Shown here: positions 35,706 through 43,873 of the stretch, piece by piece
Layout of the letters: the number at the start of each line of letters is the position of its first letter
How positions within the stretch are numbered: position 1 is the stretch's first letter
NCBI GenBank assembly: GCA_017649565.1
Contig: JAGCGO010000105.1
Coordinates: 1 to 44,974, forward strand
Length of the DNA stretch: 44,974 nt
Source: Fibrobacter sp.
GTDB lineage: Bacteria; Fibrobacterota; Fibrobacteria; Fibrobacterales; Fibrobacteraceae
Direction of reading: 5' to 3'
Translations under genes and position numbers: made by a program
The notes under the pieces: generated by a model
Seen by the model: only the letters and a program-made list of their open reading frames with translations
What the model was told of the DNA's origin: nothing
The model's database searches: none

Positions 35706-36785
35706 ATGCCCATGGAATGGCCGCGCAACATAAAGACCCTGACGACTGACGAGCTCAAGGCTTGGCTCAGGGACGTCAACGAAAAGCAGTACCGCGCCGA
35801 CCAGATCCAGAAATGGCTATTCTGCCAGCAGGTCCGCAGCTACGACGAGATGGTGAACGTCCCGCCGGCACTGCGCGAAAAGATGGCCGAGCAGTTCAGC
35901 ATGCTTGCCCTCAAGGAAAACCAGCACCTGGTCTCTACCGACGGGACCGTCAAATGGCTGCTGGAGACCTGGGACGGCCACCATATCGAAACCGTGATGA
36001 TTCCCGCGAACGGCCGCTTTTCCGTATGCGTGTCGACGCAGATCGGCTGCGCACAGAACTGCGCGTTCTGCCGTACCGCCAAGATGGGATTCACCCGCAA
36101 CCTCGAAGCCGGCGAGATCCTCGAAGAAATCCTCACCGTCAACTGGTACCTCAAGGACAACGGCATCCTCGACGAGGAAGGCAAAATCGCGCAGGTCACG
36201 AACATCATCTTCATGGGCATGGGCGAACCGCTCAACAACCTGGAGCAGGTCCACCGCGTCTGCTGCACGCTGCACAACCAGAAGCTCTTCAACATGGGCT
36301 CAAAACGCATGACCGTCAGCACCTCGGGTGTCGTCCCCAAGATGAAGGAACTTGTCGACCGCAACACGCCCTGCTGCCTCGCCGTAAGCCTCAACAGCAC
36401 GAACAACGAATACCGTTCGTCCGTGATGCCCGTGAACAAGGTGTGGCCCATCGAAAAGCTTTTGGAAGCCGTCGACGATTACATCCGCCGTACCGACAAC
36501 TACGTGACCTTCGAATTCGTGCTCATCCAGGATATCACCTGCACCCCGAAGGCAGCCAAGGAACTTATCCGCATTTGCGCACCGCGTCGCGTCAAGGTGA
36601 ACGCCATCGTCCTAAACGACGGCGACGACCCGACGTTGCATGCCCCGACCCCCGAAGAGGTCGAAGATTTTCTCGCAGCAGTGCGAGCCGCTGAAGTACA
36701 AATAACGATCCGCAACCCCCGCGGCAGGGACATCCTCGCCGCCTGTGGGCAACTCGCGTACAAAAAGGAAGGTAAAAAATGTTAA
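35706..36785 (+). CDS. rlmN: 23S rRNA (adenine-2503-C2)/tRNA methyltransferase RlmN
   Basis: A radical-SAM enzyme that methylates A2503 of 23S rRNA and A37 of some tRNAs, 359 residues. The cluster motif is C-x3-C-x2-C at Cys115, Cys119 and Cys122 (GCAQNCAFC). GMGEPLNN follows, then RMTVSTSGVVPKMKEL and LAVSLNSTNNEYRSSVMP. The catalytic Cys near the end falls in ILAACGQL. Two start codons are possible: ATG at 35706 or ATG at 35712 (MEWPRN). The second fits the promoter spacing. The last seven bases overlap the next gene. Confidence 0.95.
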   Translation: MPMEWPRNIKTLTTDELKAWLRDVNEKQYRADQIQKWLFCQQVRSYDEMVNVPPALREKMAEQFSMLALKENQHLVSTDGTVKWLLETWDGHHIETVMIPANGRFSVCVSTQIGCAQNCAFCRTAKMGFTRNLEAGEILEEILTVNWYLKDNGILDEEGKIAQVTNIIFMGMGEPLNNLEQVHRVCCTLHNQKLFNMGSKRMTVSTSGVVPKMKELVDRNTPCCLAVSLNSTNNEYRSSVMPVNKVWPIEKLLEAVDDYIRRTDNYVTFEFVLIQDITCTPKAAKELIRICAPRRVKVNAIVLNDGDDPTLHAPTPEEVEDFLAAVRAAEVQITIRNPRGRDILAACGQLAYKKEGKKC

Positions 36786-37399
36786 CGCAAAACCTCCCGG
36801 AATTTTGGGACAACCTCTATGCCGAAGGCAAGGATTATTGGAATTTCAAGAGGGCAACTCCTGCCCTGCTTGAATTCTTCAAGCATCCCTCCTGCCCCGC
36901 AACGGGTTCCGTATTGATTCCCGGCGCAGGCTTCGGCTACGATGCAGAAGCTTGGGCGGAACGTGGTCACGAAGTTCTCGCCGTAGACTTTGCCCCGACA
37001 GCTGTGGACGAACTGGACCACTTGAGCCGCAAGCACAAGAACCTGCACTCGCTGGACCTCGACCTGTTCTCGCTTTCGCCCAAGGACGCAAAGCGCGGCG
37101 GTCAGCTGTTCGACATCGTTTACGATTACGGCGCATTCTCCGCCATCCATCCCGGACGTCGCGACGAATTTTTTGAAGTCTGCTACAAGATGCTCAAGGA
37201 CGACGGCCTGTTCATCTGCCTCATGTACCCGCTCATGAACGGCAAGACTCTGCAGGGTCCCCCGCACTGCACCAGCGAAGGCGAACTCATGGCCCGCCTG
37301 GGCGGTGTGTTCGACGTGGAAGAACGCATTCCCGCAGTGAACAGCATTCCCGGCCGCGAAGGCAAGGAAGAATTCTGGCTCATGAGGAAGGTTCTTTAA
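36779..37399 (+). CDS. TPMT-family SAM-dependent methyltransferase
   Basis: A 206-residue cytoplasmic class I methyltransferase. Its order is that of the thiopurine methyltransferase family: FWDNLYAEGKDYWNFKRATPAL at the start, SAM motif VLIPGAGFGYDAEAWAERGHEVLAVDFA, LDLDLFSL, FDIVYDYGAFSAIHPGRRDEF and LMYPLMNGKTLQGPPHCTSEGEL. The substrate in bacteria of this family varies (thiols, selenium or tellurium compounds, halides) and cannot be told here. It starts within the last codons of rlmN, so translation is coupled. Confidence 0.85.
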   Translation: MLTQNLPEFWDNLYAEGKDYWNFKRATPALLEFFKHPSCPATGSVLIPGAGFGYDAEAWAERGHEVLAVDFAPTAVDELDHLSRKHKNLHSLDLDLFSLSPKDAKRGGQLFDIVYDYGAFSAIHPGRRDEFFEVCYKMLKDDGLFICLMYPLMNGKTLQGPPHCTSEGELMARLGGVFDVEERIPAVNSIPGREGKEEFWLMRKVL

Positions 37400-37401
37400 G
37401 T

Positions 37402-37450
37402 CTAGACGAAAGGACGGGCCTACGTCCCTACAGACGAGAGACGAGAGAAT
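37402..37450 (+). repeat. Dispersed intergenic repeat, copy B
   Basis: TAGACGAAAGGA, hairpin GGACG-n6-CGTCC, then TACAGACGAGAGACGAGAGA. It begins a few bases after the methyltransferase stop and nearly fills the gap to the next gene. Confidence 0.8.
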
Positions 37451-37488
37451 TATATTTTTTGATTAAAAACAAACACAAGGATTAAACT

Positions 37489-37986
37489 ATGTCTAAAGAT
37501 TTATGCCCCTGCGGAAGCGGAAAAGAATACGGCGAGTGCTGCGAACCGATCATCAAGGGAACAGCCCTTGCAGCCTCCCCCGAAGCCCTGATGCGTTCTC
37601 GCTACACGGCCTATGCCAAGCACGAAATCAAGTGGCTCAAGGATTCTCTCGAAGCGACGCAGCGTAGCGACTTCGACGAACCGAGCGTGACCGCCTGGAG
37701 CAACGACTCCGAATGGCTCGGCATCGAAATCAAGCAGACCAAGACCGAAGAAGAAAAGAACATCGGCTGGGTTGAATTCATCGCCCGTTTCAAGCAGGGC
37801 AACGTCACCCGCAACCACCACGAACTCGGCGAGTTCCACAAGGTGGGCGGCGCATGGTTCTTCTACGACGGCCGTGCTGTGAAGCAGGAAACCATCAAGA
37901 AGGAAGGCCCGGATGTCGGCCGCAACGACCCGTGTCCGTGCGGATCCGGCAAGAAGTACAAGAAGTGCTGCGGAGCAGGAAAATAG
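37489..37986 (+). CDS. YchJ-family (UPF0225) protein with two SEC-C motifs
   Basis: A 165-residue cytoplasmic protein. Zinc-binding SEC-C motifs occur at both ends: [13 protein letters not shown] (residues 6-18) and [13 protein letters not shown] near the C-terminus. Between them is the YchJ core: [45 protein letters not shown] and [18 protein letters not shown] motifs bind zinc and, in SecA, SecB and ribosomes. The role of YchJ itself is not established. No close ribosome site is obvious other than AAGGAT 12 bases upstream. Confidence 0.92.
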   Translation: MSKDLCPCGSGKEYGECCEPIIKGTALAASPEALMRSRYTAYAKHEIKWLKDSLEATQRSDFDEPSVTAWSNDSEWLGIEIKQTKTEEEKNIGWVEFIARFKQGNVTRNHHELGEFHKVGGAWFFYDGRAVKQETIKKEGPDVGRNDPCPCGSGKKYKKCCGAGK

Positions 37987-38113
37987 AGACTAGAGATTAG
38001 AGGCTAGAGACTAGAGTAAATAATCGAGGCTCCGCCTCTAAATCCTCATCCCTAGATCCTAGCCCCTAGATCCTAACCCCTAAATCCTAGATCCTAACCC
38101 CTAACCCCTATCA
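37985..38113 (+). repeat. Degenerate tandem CTAG-type repeat with central hairpin
   Basis: A purine-rich half (TAGAGACTAGAGATTAGAGG and variants, 37985-38016) is followed by a hairpin GAGGC-tcc-GCCTC (38026-38038). A pyrimidine-rich half follows (units like CCTAGATCCTA and CCCCTAAATCCTA, 38049-38113) that roughly mirrors the first. It fills the gap before argC and leaves that gene without a visible ribosome site. Confidence 0.75.
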
Positions 38114-38116
38114 ACC

Positions 38117-39082
38117 ATGTTCAAAGTTTTTGTTGACGGCGAAGCAGGAACGACCGGCCTGCAGATTTACGAGAGACTCGCGAAGCGCAACGACATCGAA
38201 GTGCTGCGCATTTCCGCCGAACTCCGCAAGGATGTAAACGAACGCAAGCGACTCATCAACGAGTCCGACGTGACATTCCTTTGCCTGCCCGACGCAGCCG
38301 CAGTTGAAAGCGCAGCCCTCTGCGAAAACCCGAACACCTGCGTGATCGACGCCTCTACGGCTCACCGCGTGAACCCCGACTGGACCTACGGGATGCCCGA
38401 ACTCAGTGCAGCCCAGCGCGAAGCCATCTCGAAGAGCAAGCGCATCGCGAACCCCGGTTGCCATGCCTCGGGATTCATCCTCGGCGTGTACCCGCTGGTT
38501 GCCGCGGGCATTCTCCCGAAGAACTCTAACGTTTCCGCCTACAGCATCACCGGCTATTCCGGCGGCGGCAAGAAGCTTATTGCCGAATACGAAGATGCCA
38601 CAGCGATGGAACACAAGGCCGGCGAATCGAAGGCCATCATGGCCCCCGCCCCCTATGCGCTCGCGCTCAGCCACAAGCACCTCCCCGAGATGAAGAAGTA
38701 CTGCGAACTTGAGAACACGCCGTTCTTCAACCCGGTGCTCGGCCCCTTCTACAAGGGCATGGCCGTGACGGTCTCCATCTTCGCGAACACGCTCACCAAG
38801 AAGCTTAACCCCGAAGGTCTCACCGAAGTTTTGGCCAAGCACTACGAAGGCAGCCGCTTCGTGAAAGTGATGCCCTACGAAGCAGCCCCCGTGCTGTTCA
38901 ACGGAAGGCTCGACCCCACCGTCTGCAACGATACGAACAACGCCCGCATCCAGGTCTTCGGTAACGAAAGCGTGATGCAGGTGACGACGATTATCGACAA
39001 CCTCGGCAAGGGTGCGAGCGGCGCCGCCATCCAGAACATGAACATCGCGCTCGGTTTAGACGAAGGAATCAGCTTAGTATAG
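38117..39082 (+). CDS. argC: N-acetyl-gamma-glutamyl-phosphate reductase (short, type 2 form)
   Basis: NADPH-dependent third step of arginine synthesis in the cytoplasm. The protein is 321 residues, which matches the shorter AGPR class. The nucleotide-binding start is FVDGEAGTTGLQIYERL. The catalytic motif NPGCHASGF has Cys115. Later family segments are YSITGYSGGGKKLI, HKHLPEMKKY and FFNPVLGPFYKGMAVTVSIF. The C-terminal NNARIQVFGN is also present. The stop TAG at 39080-39082 is the first triplet of repeat copy C. No other arg gene is in the window. Confidence 0.95.
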   Translation: MFKVFVDGEAGTTGLQIYERLAKRNDIEVLRISAELRKDVNERKRLINESDVTFLCLPDAAAVESAALCENPNTCVIDASTAHRVNPDWTYGMPELSAAQREAISKSKRIANPGCHASGFILGVYPLVAAGILPKNSNVSAYSITGYSGGGKKLIAEYEDATAMEHKAGESKAIMAPAPYALALSHKHLPEMKKYCELENTPFFNPVLGPFYKGMAVTVSIFANTLTKKLNPEGLTEVLAKHYEGSRFVKVMPYEAAPVLFNGRLDPTVCNDTNNARIQVFGNESVMQVTTIIDNLGKGASGAAIQNMNIALGLDEGISLV

Positions 39083-39124
39083 ACGAGAGAACGGGCCACG
39101 CCCTACAGACGAGAGACGAGAGAA
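39080..39124 (+). repeat. Dispersed intergenic repeat, copy C
   Basis: TAGACGAGAGA, hairpin GGGC-cac-GCCC, TACAGACGAGAGACGAGAGA. Its first three bases are the argC stop codon, and its last base is the A of the obg ATG. The GAGAG near its end is the only ribosome-site-like sequence for obg. Confidence 0.85.
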
Positions 39125-40125
39125 TGTTTTTAGACGAGAAATCCATCGAAGTACGTTCCGGCAAGGGTGGCGACGGCATCGTCAGTTTCCACCGTGAAAA
39201 GTTCGTGCCCCTGGGCGGACCCGACGGCGGGGACGGCGGGCGCGGCGGTCACGTGATACTGCGCGTGAACGAGCAATACTCCACGCTCCTCGACATGGGC
39301 AACGCACGCCTGTACAAGGCAAAGAACGGCCAGCCCGGCGGCGCGAAGCGCTGCACAGGGGCTTCGGCGGATGATCTCGTCGTGGACGTTCCGCGCGGCA
39401 CCATCGTAAAAGATGCCGACGGTCGAATCCTCGCCGACCTCACCGAAGCAGGCCAGAAGTGGATTGCCGCACGCGGCGGCAAGGGCGGCATGGGCAACCA
39501 GCATTTCGCCACCCCCAAGGTGCAGGCTCCGCGCAAGTGCACACCCGGCGAGAAGGGCGAAAAGCGCGAACTCTTCCTGGAGCTCAAGCTCATGGCCGAC
39601 GTCGGCCTCGTGGGTTTCCCGAACGCGGGCAAGTCTAGCCTCGTCAATAAGATTTCTAGCGGACGTCCGAAGGTCGGCGACTACCCGTTCACCACCCTCG
39701 AACCCGTCCTCGGCATCGTGCAGATGAACGGCCACAGCTTCGTGGTGGCGGACATTCCGGGACTCCTGGAAGGCGCAAGCGAAGGCAAGGGCCTCGGCCA
39801 CCAGTTCCTCAAGCACATCGAGCGTACGCACACATTGCTGTTCGTCATCGACGGCTTTGCCGAGAACGCCTACGAGCAGTTCACCGTCCTCAAGGACGAG
39901 CTCAAGGCTTTCCACCCCAAGCTGGCACAGAAACCCTACGTCATCGCCCTGAACAAGAGCGACCTCGGGATTGACGCCGCCATCAAGAAATTCAAGGCTC
40001 ACAAGGAAAAATTTGTCATCACTTCGGCCATTACGGGCGACGGATGCCACAATTTGGCCGTAGAATTGGACCAGGCAGTCCCCCATAAGCAAAAAAAACG
40101 CTCCGGATGGTCTTCCAAAGTTTGA
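39124..40125 (+). CDS. obg: GTPase Obg (CgtA)
   Basis: Essential GTPase in 50S ribosome assembly and growth control, 333 residues. The glycine-rich Obg fold comes first (VRSGKGGDGIVSFHREKFVPLGGPDGG and GGKGGMGNQHFATP). The G domain follows, with G1 GFPNAGKSS at 164-172, switch YPFTTLEPVLG, G3 DIPGLLEGA, G4 NKSD and G5 TSAITGDG. The variable C-terminal OCT domain is absent and only a short basic tail remains (KKRSGWSSK). The ribosome site is supplied by the repeat just upstream. The stop overlaps the -35 element of the next promoter. Confidence 0.97.
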   Translation: MFLDEKSIEVRSGKGGDGIVSFHREKFVPLGGPDGGDGGRGGHVILRVNEQYSTLLDMGNARLYKAKNGQPGGAKRCTGASADDLVVDVPRGTIVKDADGRILADLTEAGQKWIAARGGKGGMGNQHFATPKVQAPRKCTPGEKGEKRELFLELKLMADVGLVGFPNAGKSSLVNKISSGRPKVGDYPFTTLEPVLGIVQMNGHSFVVADIPGLLEGASEGKGLGHQFLKHIERTHTLLFVIDGFAENAYEQFTVLKDELKAFHPKLAQKPYVIALNKSDLGIDAAIKKFKAHKEKFVITSAITGDGCHNLAVELDQAVPHKQKKRSGWSSKV

Positions 40126-40150
40126 CTTTTATCCAAAATTTTTATAAATA
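40122..40150 (+). promoter_or_regulatory. Promoter of the HU-smpB-amidase operon
   Basis: TTGACT (40122-40127, overlapping the obg stop), 17 bases, TAAATA (40145-40150), about 40 bases before the HU start. Confidence 0.75.
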
Positions 40151-40188
40151 TAGACTAGTAAGTTCTTGATTTTTACGGAGTTACGCTA

Positions 40189-40533
40189 ATGGCGGCTATC
40201 AAGGGTAACATTACGAAAAAGGATATCGTCGAAGATATCTCGGCACGTACCGGCCTGACCCAGGTCGATACCAAGGCTATTGTCGAATGTTTCCTGGACT
40301 CCATCATCAAGGCAATGTCCAACGGGAACAACATCGAAATCCGCGGCTTCGGCCGGTTCAAGATCAAGGAGCGCAAGGAACGCCTGGCAAGGAACCCGCG
40401 CACCGGCGAATCCGTGAAGGTAGACGCAGGCATCAAGCCCGTCTTCGAAGCCAGCCGCGAACTTACAAAACTTTTGAACGACGTCGTTTCGGAGGCCGTT
40501 ACCGAAGAGGCGACCACGCGTACCGATGGCTAA
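40189..40533 (+). CDS. HU/IHF-family DNA-binding protein
   Basis: A 114-residue nucleoid protein that bends DNA as a dimer. The fold is intact: ITKKDIVEDISARTGLTQVDTKAIVECFLDSI, then IEIRGFGRFKIKERKERLARNPRTGESVKVDAGIKPVFEAS, with the arm motif RNPRTG. It is about 20 residues longer than classical HU because of a C-terminal tail (VSEAVTEEATTRTDG). CGGAG lies nine bases upstream of the ATG. HU and IHF types cannot be separated safely here. Its end overlaps smpB by eight bases. Confidence 0.93.
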   Translation: MAAIKGNITKKDIVEDISARTGLTQVDTKAIVECFLDSIIKAMSNGNNIEIRGFGRFKIKERKERLARNPRTGESVKVDAGIKPVFEASRELTKLLNDVVSEAVTEEATTRTDG

Positions 40534-40996
40534 CCAAGAGTACAAGACCCCCGTTATACAGAATCGCAAGGCAAGCCACCTCTACTTCGTCGACGAGACG
40601 TTCGAAGTAGGTATCATGCTCATTGGTTCCGAAATCAAGTCCATCCGCGAGGGCAAGTGCACCCTGGGCGAAGCCTGGGTGGACATCGACGAGAGCAAGA
40701 ACGAGCTCTGGCTTGTCGGGGCGCACATCGACGAATACCTGTTCGCGAACAGGTTCAACCATTTCCCCGCCCGCCGCCGCAAGCTGCTGGCGCACGTACA
40801 CGAAATTCAGAAAATGCGCAAGGCGAAGGAGCAGAAGGGCTGCACCATCGTCCCGCTCAAGATGTATTTTAAGAATCGTATTGCAAAACTCGAAGTAGGA
40901 ATATGCCGAGGCAAGGATCAACGCGACAAGCGACAGGATATCATCAATCGCGACGCAAAGATGGAAATTGCGCGCATTGCAAAAGCCCGTCGCTAA
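40526..40996 (+). CDS. smpB: SsrA-binding protein
   Basis: Partner of tmRNA in rescuing stalled ribosomes, 156 residues. The OB-fold core has NRKASHLYFVDETFEVGIMLIGSEIKSIREGK, EAWVDI and AHIDEYLFANRFNHFPARRRKLLAH, then KGCTIVPLKMYFKNRIAKLEVGICRGK. The basic C-terminal tail (KRQDIINRDAKMEIARIAKARR) enters the mRNA channel in known SmpB. The ATG lies inside the end of the HU gene (ATGGCTAA). No tmRNA gene was seen in the window. Confidence 0.96.
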   Translation: MANQEYKTPVIQNRKASHLYFVDETFEVGIMLIGSEIKSIREGKCTLGEAWVDIDESKNELWLVGAHIDEYLFANRFNHFPARRRKLLAHVHEIQKMRKAKEQKGCTIVPLKMYFKNRIAKLEVGICRGKDQRDKRQDIINRDAKMEIARIAKARR

Positions 40997-42096
40997 TTTT
41001 GGCTTTGTTGCTGATGGTCTGCTGGACGTTCGCCCAAGCAGATGTCAATGGTCGTGTTGATGTCGAGACGGCAGCAAAGGACCACGGCCTTGCGTTCCAC
41101 TGGTTCCCCGTCCAAAAAACTTTCATCCTGGAAAAGGCAAAGGACACAGTACGCTTCGCCATAGACATGCCCTTCGCCACGTACAAGGGCAAGTCGGTCG
41201 AGCTCACCAAGGCACCCGTCATAGAGAACGGCCACATCCAGATTGTCGCGGCAGACATCGCCAAGATCCTCGGCACGCAGTCCGCCAAGGCTACAGAGAC
41301 GAAAGCCCCCGAGACCAAGGCCCCGGAAAAATCGGCACAGAAAGCGCCCACTTCCAAGAACGAAACTGCCGGCACGCGTGAAGTCCGCACCATCGTCATC
41401 GACCCCGGACACGGAGGCAAGGACCCCGGCGCACAGGGCAAGAAAGCCAACGAGAAAGACATCGTCCTCGCTGTCGCCAAGCTGCTCCGCACCGAACTCG
41501 AGAAAGAAGGATTCAACGTCAAGCTCACCCGCGAAAAAGACGTGTTCATCGAACTCGGCGAACGCGCCAACCTCGCCAACAAGTGGGACGGCGACCTGTT
41601 CGTGAGCCTGCACTGCAACGCCATCGACGCAAACGCCGAACGCAAGAAGATTATCCACGGCTACCACTTCTACGTGCTCCGCGCCCCGGAAAGCGAAGAA
41701 GACAAAGCCATTGCTCGCCGCGAAAACAAGGTGGCCACGCTCTACGGTGAAAAGAACGCCAAGGAAGAACTCTCCCCCCTCGAATGGTTCAAACTCGAAG
41801 CCCGCCTTGAGAAGTACAAGCAGAACAGCTACATGTTCACCGAGGAACTGCTGAAGAGTTTCGACGGCGGAAAGATCGTCAAGCAGGCGAACGGCGTGGG
41901 CGGTGCCGGATTCATGGTCCTTGTCGGCGCCATGATGCCCGCCGTACTTATCGAGCTGGGATTCATCAGCAACCTCGACGACGAAGCCTACATGATGACA
42001 GCCAAGGGACAGCAGGACCTGGCCGAACGTGTCGCCAAGGCGGTCACAAACTACAAGGCTGCCGTGCATAGCTACCGAGAAACCCTCGGGCACTAG
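40903..42096 (+). CDS. N-acetylmuramoyl-L-alanine amidase (Amidase_3)
   Basis: A periplasmic zinc amidase that cuts stem peptides from peptidoglycan during cell separation. After a hydrophobic export segment (LILALLLMVCWTFAQA) there is a small N-terminal domain of about 100 residues resembling a copper-amine-oxidase-N/AMIN fold. An Ala/Pro/Lys linker (ETKAPETKAPEKSA) leads to the amidase domain, with zinc ligand motifs IDPGHGGKDPGA, SLHCNAIDA and the catalytic Glu in LIELGFISN. The start is uncertain. The ATG at 40903 overlaps smpB by 94 bases and gives a long basic lead; a TTG at 40999 would give a shorter signal but has no ribosome site. The stop directly abuts the convergent lipoprotein gene. 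Confidence 0.9.
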   Translation: MPRQGSTRQATGYHQSRRKDGNCAHCKSPSLILALLLMVCWTFAQADVNGRVDVETAAKDHGLAFHWFPVQKTFILEKAKDTVRFAIDMPFATYKGKSVELTKAPVIENGHIQIVAADIAKILGTQSAKATETKAPETKAPEKSAQKAPTSKNETAGTREVRTIVIDPGHGGKDPGAQGKKANEKDIVLAVAKLLRTELEKEGFNVKLTREKDVFIELGERANLANKWDGDLFVSLHCNAIDANAERKKIIHGYHFYVLRAPESEEDKAIARRENKVATLYGEKNAKEELSPLEWFKLEARLEKYKQNSYMFTEELLKSFDGGKIVKQANGVGGAGFMVLVGAMMPAVLIELGFISNLDDEAYMMTAKGQQDLAERVAKAVTNYKAAVHSYRETLGH

Positions 42097-42909
42097 CTAC
42101 TTCACCATCATCGTATTCGTAAATCCGGTTGTCCGGTCGTACTTCAAAAGGAACAAGTACGAATCCGTCTGTATGTACTGGACCGGAGCCCATTCCTTGG
42201 TAATGTGGAACTGCGCGTAATCCGTTTCGGACGGCAACTTATCCATTGCCGAGTTGCGCATGAGGAATTTGTTCTGCTTCAGCTTTTCGAACTTTATGGC
42301 CACAGGTCCCTGGTGCAATTTTTCTATCTCCCATTCCTCCGAGTTCTTCGATTTGAACCTGAAGCACCCGCCGAACACAAGATACTCGTCCGTGGAACCG
42401 GGAATGAAGTAGACCGTATACCCGCTATCGCTTTCAATGATATACGAGTTGTAGATGATATTTAATTTATCTGTAAATAGACTAAACCGGCGATTCGCGG
42501 AATGGCTTGCCTTGACAAGTTTCAACAAGCGGTCATCTTCAATATTCTTTTCGGCGTAATCCTTCGTGAGTTTTCCGTCTCTGAAATCGATACGTGCCAG
42601 CTGGATGTAACGGTCATCCTGATAGCCATAGAAAACGGCAAAACCTTCCTGCATGTCCCCCTGCGCCACGTAGCCTTCGAGCTTATCGAGAGCAGACGGG
42701 TCAATCGTAGCAACCAGAGAATCGGACGCCACCCATGCAATCCTGTCCTGCGACGCAATGGAAGCACCGACAGCTTGACGATTTTCGATAATCCTGAAAT
42801 TTTCCGCATCCAGCGCAGTGATAGAATGAGCCTGTCCCTGCACGGCCTTATTGGAAGCACAGCCGGAAAACAGGAACACCAGAACCAACGCAGACAGGAT
42901 CAATTTCAT
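42097..42909 (-). CDS. Lipoprotein of unknown function
   Basis: A 270-residue lipoprotein. The signal MKLILSALVLVFLFSGC ends in a lipobox; the Cys is followed by ASNKAVQG. The mature part is mixed alpha/beta with no motif I recognise. Segments such as AVFYGYQDDRYIQLARIDFRDGKL and GYTVYFIPGSTDEYLVFGGCFRFKSK suggest a beta-rich ligand-binding or structural domain. The ATG at 42909 has AAAGGTG nine bases upstream; a GTG 12 bases earlier is less likely. It ends base-to-base with the amidase gene, with no terminator between them. Confidence 0.82.
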   Translation of the reverse strand: MKLILSALVLVFLFSGCASNKAVQGQAHSITALDAENFRIIENRQAVGASIASQDRIAWVASDSLVATIDPSALDKLEGYVAQGDMQEGFAVFYGYQDDRYIQLARIDFRDGKLTKDYAEKNIEDDRLLKLVKASHSANRRFSLFTDKLNIIYNSYIIESDSGYTVYFIPGSTDEYLVFGGCFRFKSKNSEEWEIEKLHQGPVAIKFEKLKQNKFLMRNSAMDKLPSETDYAQFHITKEWAPVQYIQTDSYLFLLKYDRTTGFTNTMMVK

Positions 42910-42937
42910 GTAAGTATACACCTTTCGCCAAATATAA

Positions 42938-42967
42938 AAAAACCGATCGCATTACGCAACCGGTTTT
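42938..42967 (-). terminator. Probable terminator of the yebC transcript
   Basis: On the minus strand AAAACCG, 15-base loop, CGGTTTT continuing into a T run. It lies between yebC and the lipoprotein gene. Confidence 0.6.
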
Positions 42968-42994
42968 CAAATGAATCAAGATGACTCGAGCACT

Positions 42995-43088
42995 CGCCTC
43001 TCGTCTGTAGCGAGCGAAGCGAGCGTTCTCCTCATAGAGGATAACTCTACTAAGGCACTAAAGTGCCTAGTATCGTTTATCTCGTCTA
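42995..43088 (-). repeat. Dispersed intergenic repeat, copy D (enlarged)
   Basis: On the minus strand TAGACGAGA begins directly after the yebC stop, and the element ends in TACAGACGAGAGGCGAG. The centre is longer than in copies A-C and holds hairpins GGCACT-aa-AGTGCC (43054-43067) and CCTC-ata-GAGG (43030-43040). Confidence 0.7.
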
Positions 43089-43832
43089 TTACTCAGCGTC
43101 CATATCGGCTTCGTCGATTTCCGCGTTGTGGTAGACGTCCTGGACGTCGTCGTGGTCTTCGAACTTGTCGATGAGCTTGAGAAGCTTCTGGGCATCGTCA
43201 TGACCGAGCTTCACCGGGTCGTTGGCGACGTAGGTGATTTCGGCGCTCATCATTTCGATGTTGGCAGCTTCGAGGGCCTTGGAAACGGCGTCGAAGGCTT
43301 CGGGGCTGGTGGAGATTTCATGAACGCCGTCTTCGGTCGTCATATCTTCGGCACCGGCTTCGAGCACGAGGTCCATCACCTGGTCTTCGGGATACTTTTC
43401 GGCATCGACAACAATCACGCCCTTGTAGGTGAAAGCCCAGGACACGGAACCGGATTCGCCCATGGAACCGTTGTTCTTGTTGAAGATGTTGCGGATTTCG
43501 GCAACCGTACGGACCTTGTTGTCGGTCATGCACTGCACCATGATGGCAATGCCGCCCGGACCGCGGCCTTCGTACAGCGGCTCCGTCATTTCGGTACCGG
43601 AGTTGGCACCCGTACCCTTGGCGATGGCGCTTTCGATGTTCTTGGTCGGCAAGCTCTGGCTCTTGGACTTGAGGATTGCCGCACGCAGGCGCGGGTTCGC
43701 GTCGGGGTTGCCGCCACCGAGCTTGGCAGCGATGGAGATTTCCTTAATCAACTTATTCCAAGCCTTGGCGCGAGCAACGTCAGTCTTGGCTTTCTTGCGT
43801 TTGGTGGTGGCCCATTTGGAGTGACCGGACAT
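43089..43832 (-). CDS. YebC/PmpR-family protein (TACO1-like)
   Basis: A 247-residue cytoplasmic protein. The family start MSGHSKWATTKRKKAKTDVARAKAWNKL is nearly invariant. Next come GGGNPDANPRLRAAI, LPTKNIESAIAKGTG and YEGRGPGGIAIMVQCMTDN, then MGESGSVSWAF. Members have been called transcription regulators. More recent work on relatives points to a ribosome-associated role in translation, so I do not assign DNA binding here. It is 41 bases downstream of the Lys-tailed protein gene on the same strand and followed by repeat copy D. Confidence 0.95.
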   Translation of the reverse strand: MSGHSKWATTKRKKAKTDVARAKAWNKLIKEISIAAKLGGGNPDANPRLRAAILKSKSQSLPTKNIESAIAKGTGANSGTEMTEPLYEGRGPGGIAIMVQCMTDNKVRTVAEIRNIFNKNNGSMGESGSVSWAFTYKGVIVVDAEKYPEDQVMDLVLEAGAEDMTTEDGVHEISTSPEAFDAVSKALEAANIEMMSAEITYVANDPVKLGHDDAQKLLKLIDKFEDHDDVQDVYHNAEIDEADMDAE

Positions 43833-43873
43833 AGATTACCTCAAATAATCAGGTTTTTGGATTTTAGTGAAAC

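Noticed and set aside
37985..38113. Possible CRISPR array in the CTAG-type repeats
   Set aside because: Units are short, contiguous and degenerate, with no spacers of constant length and no cas genes.
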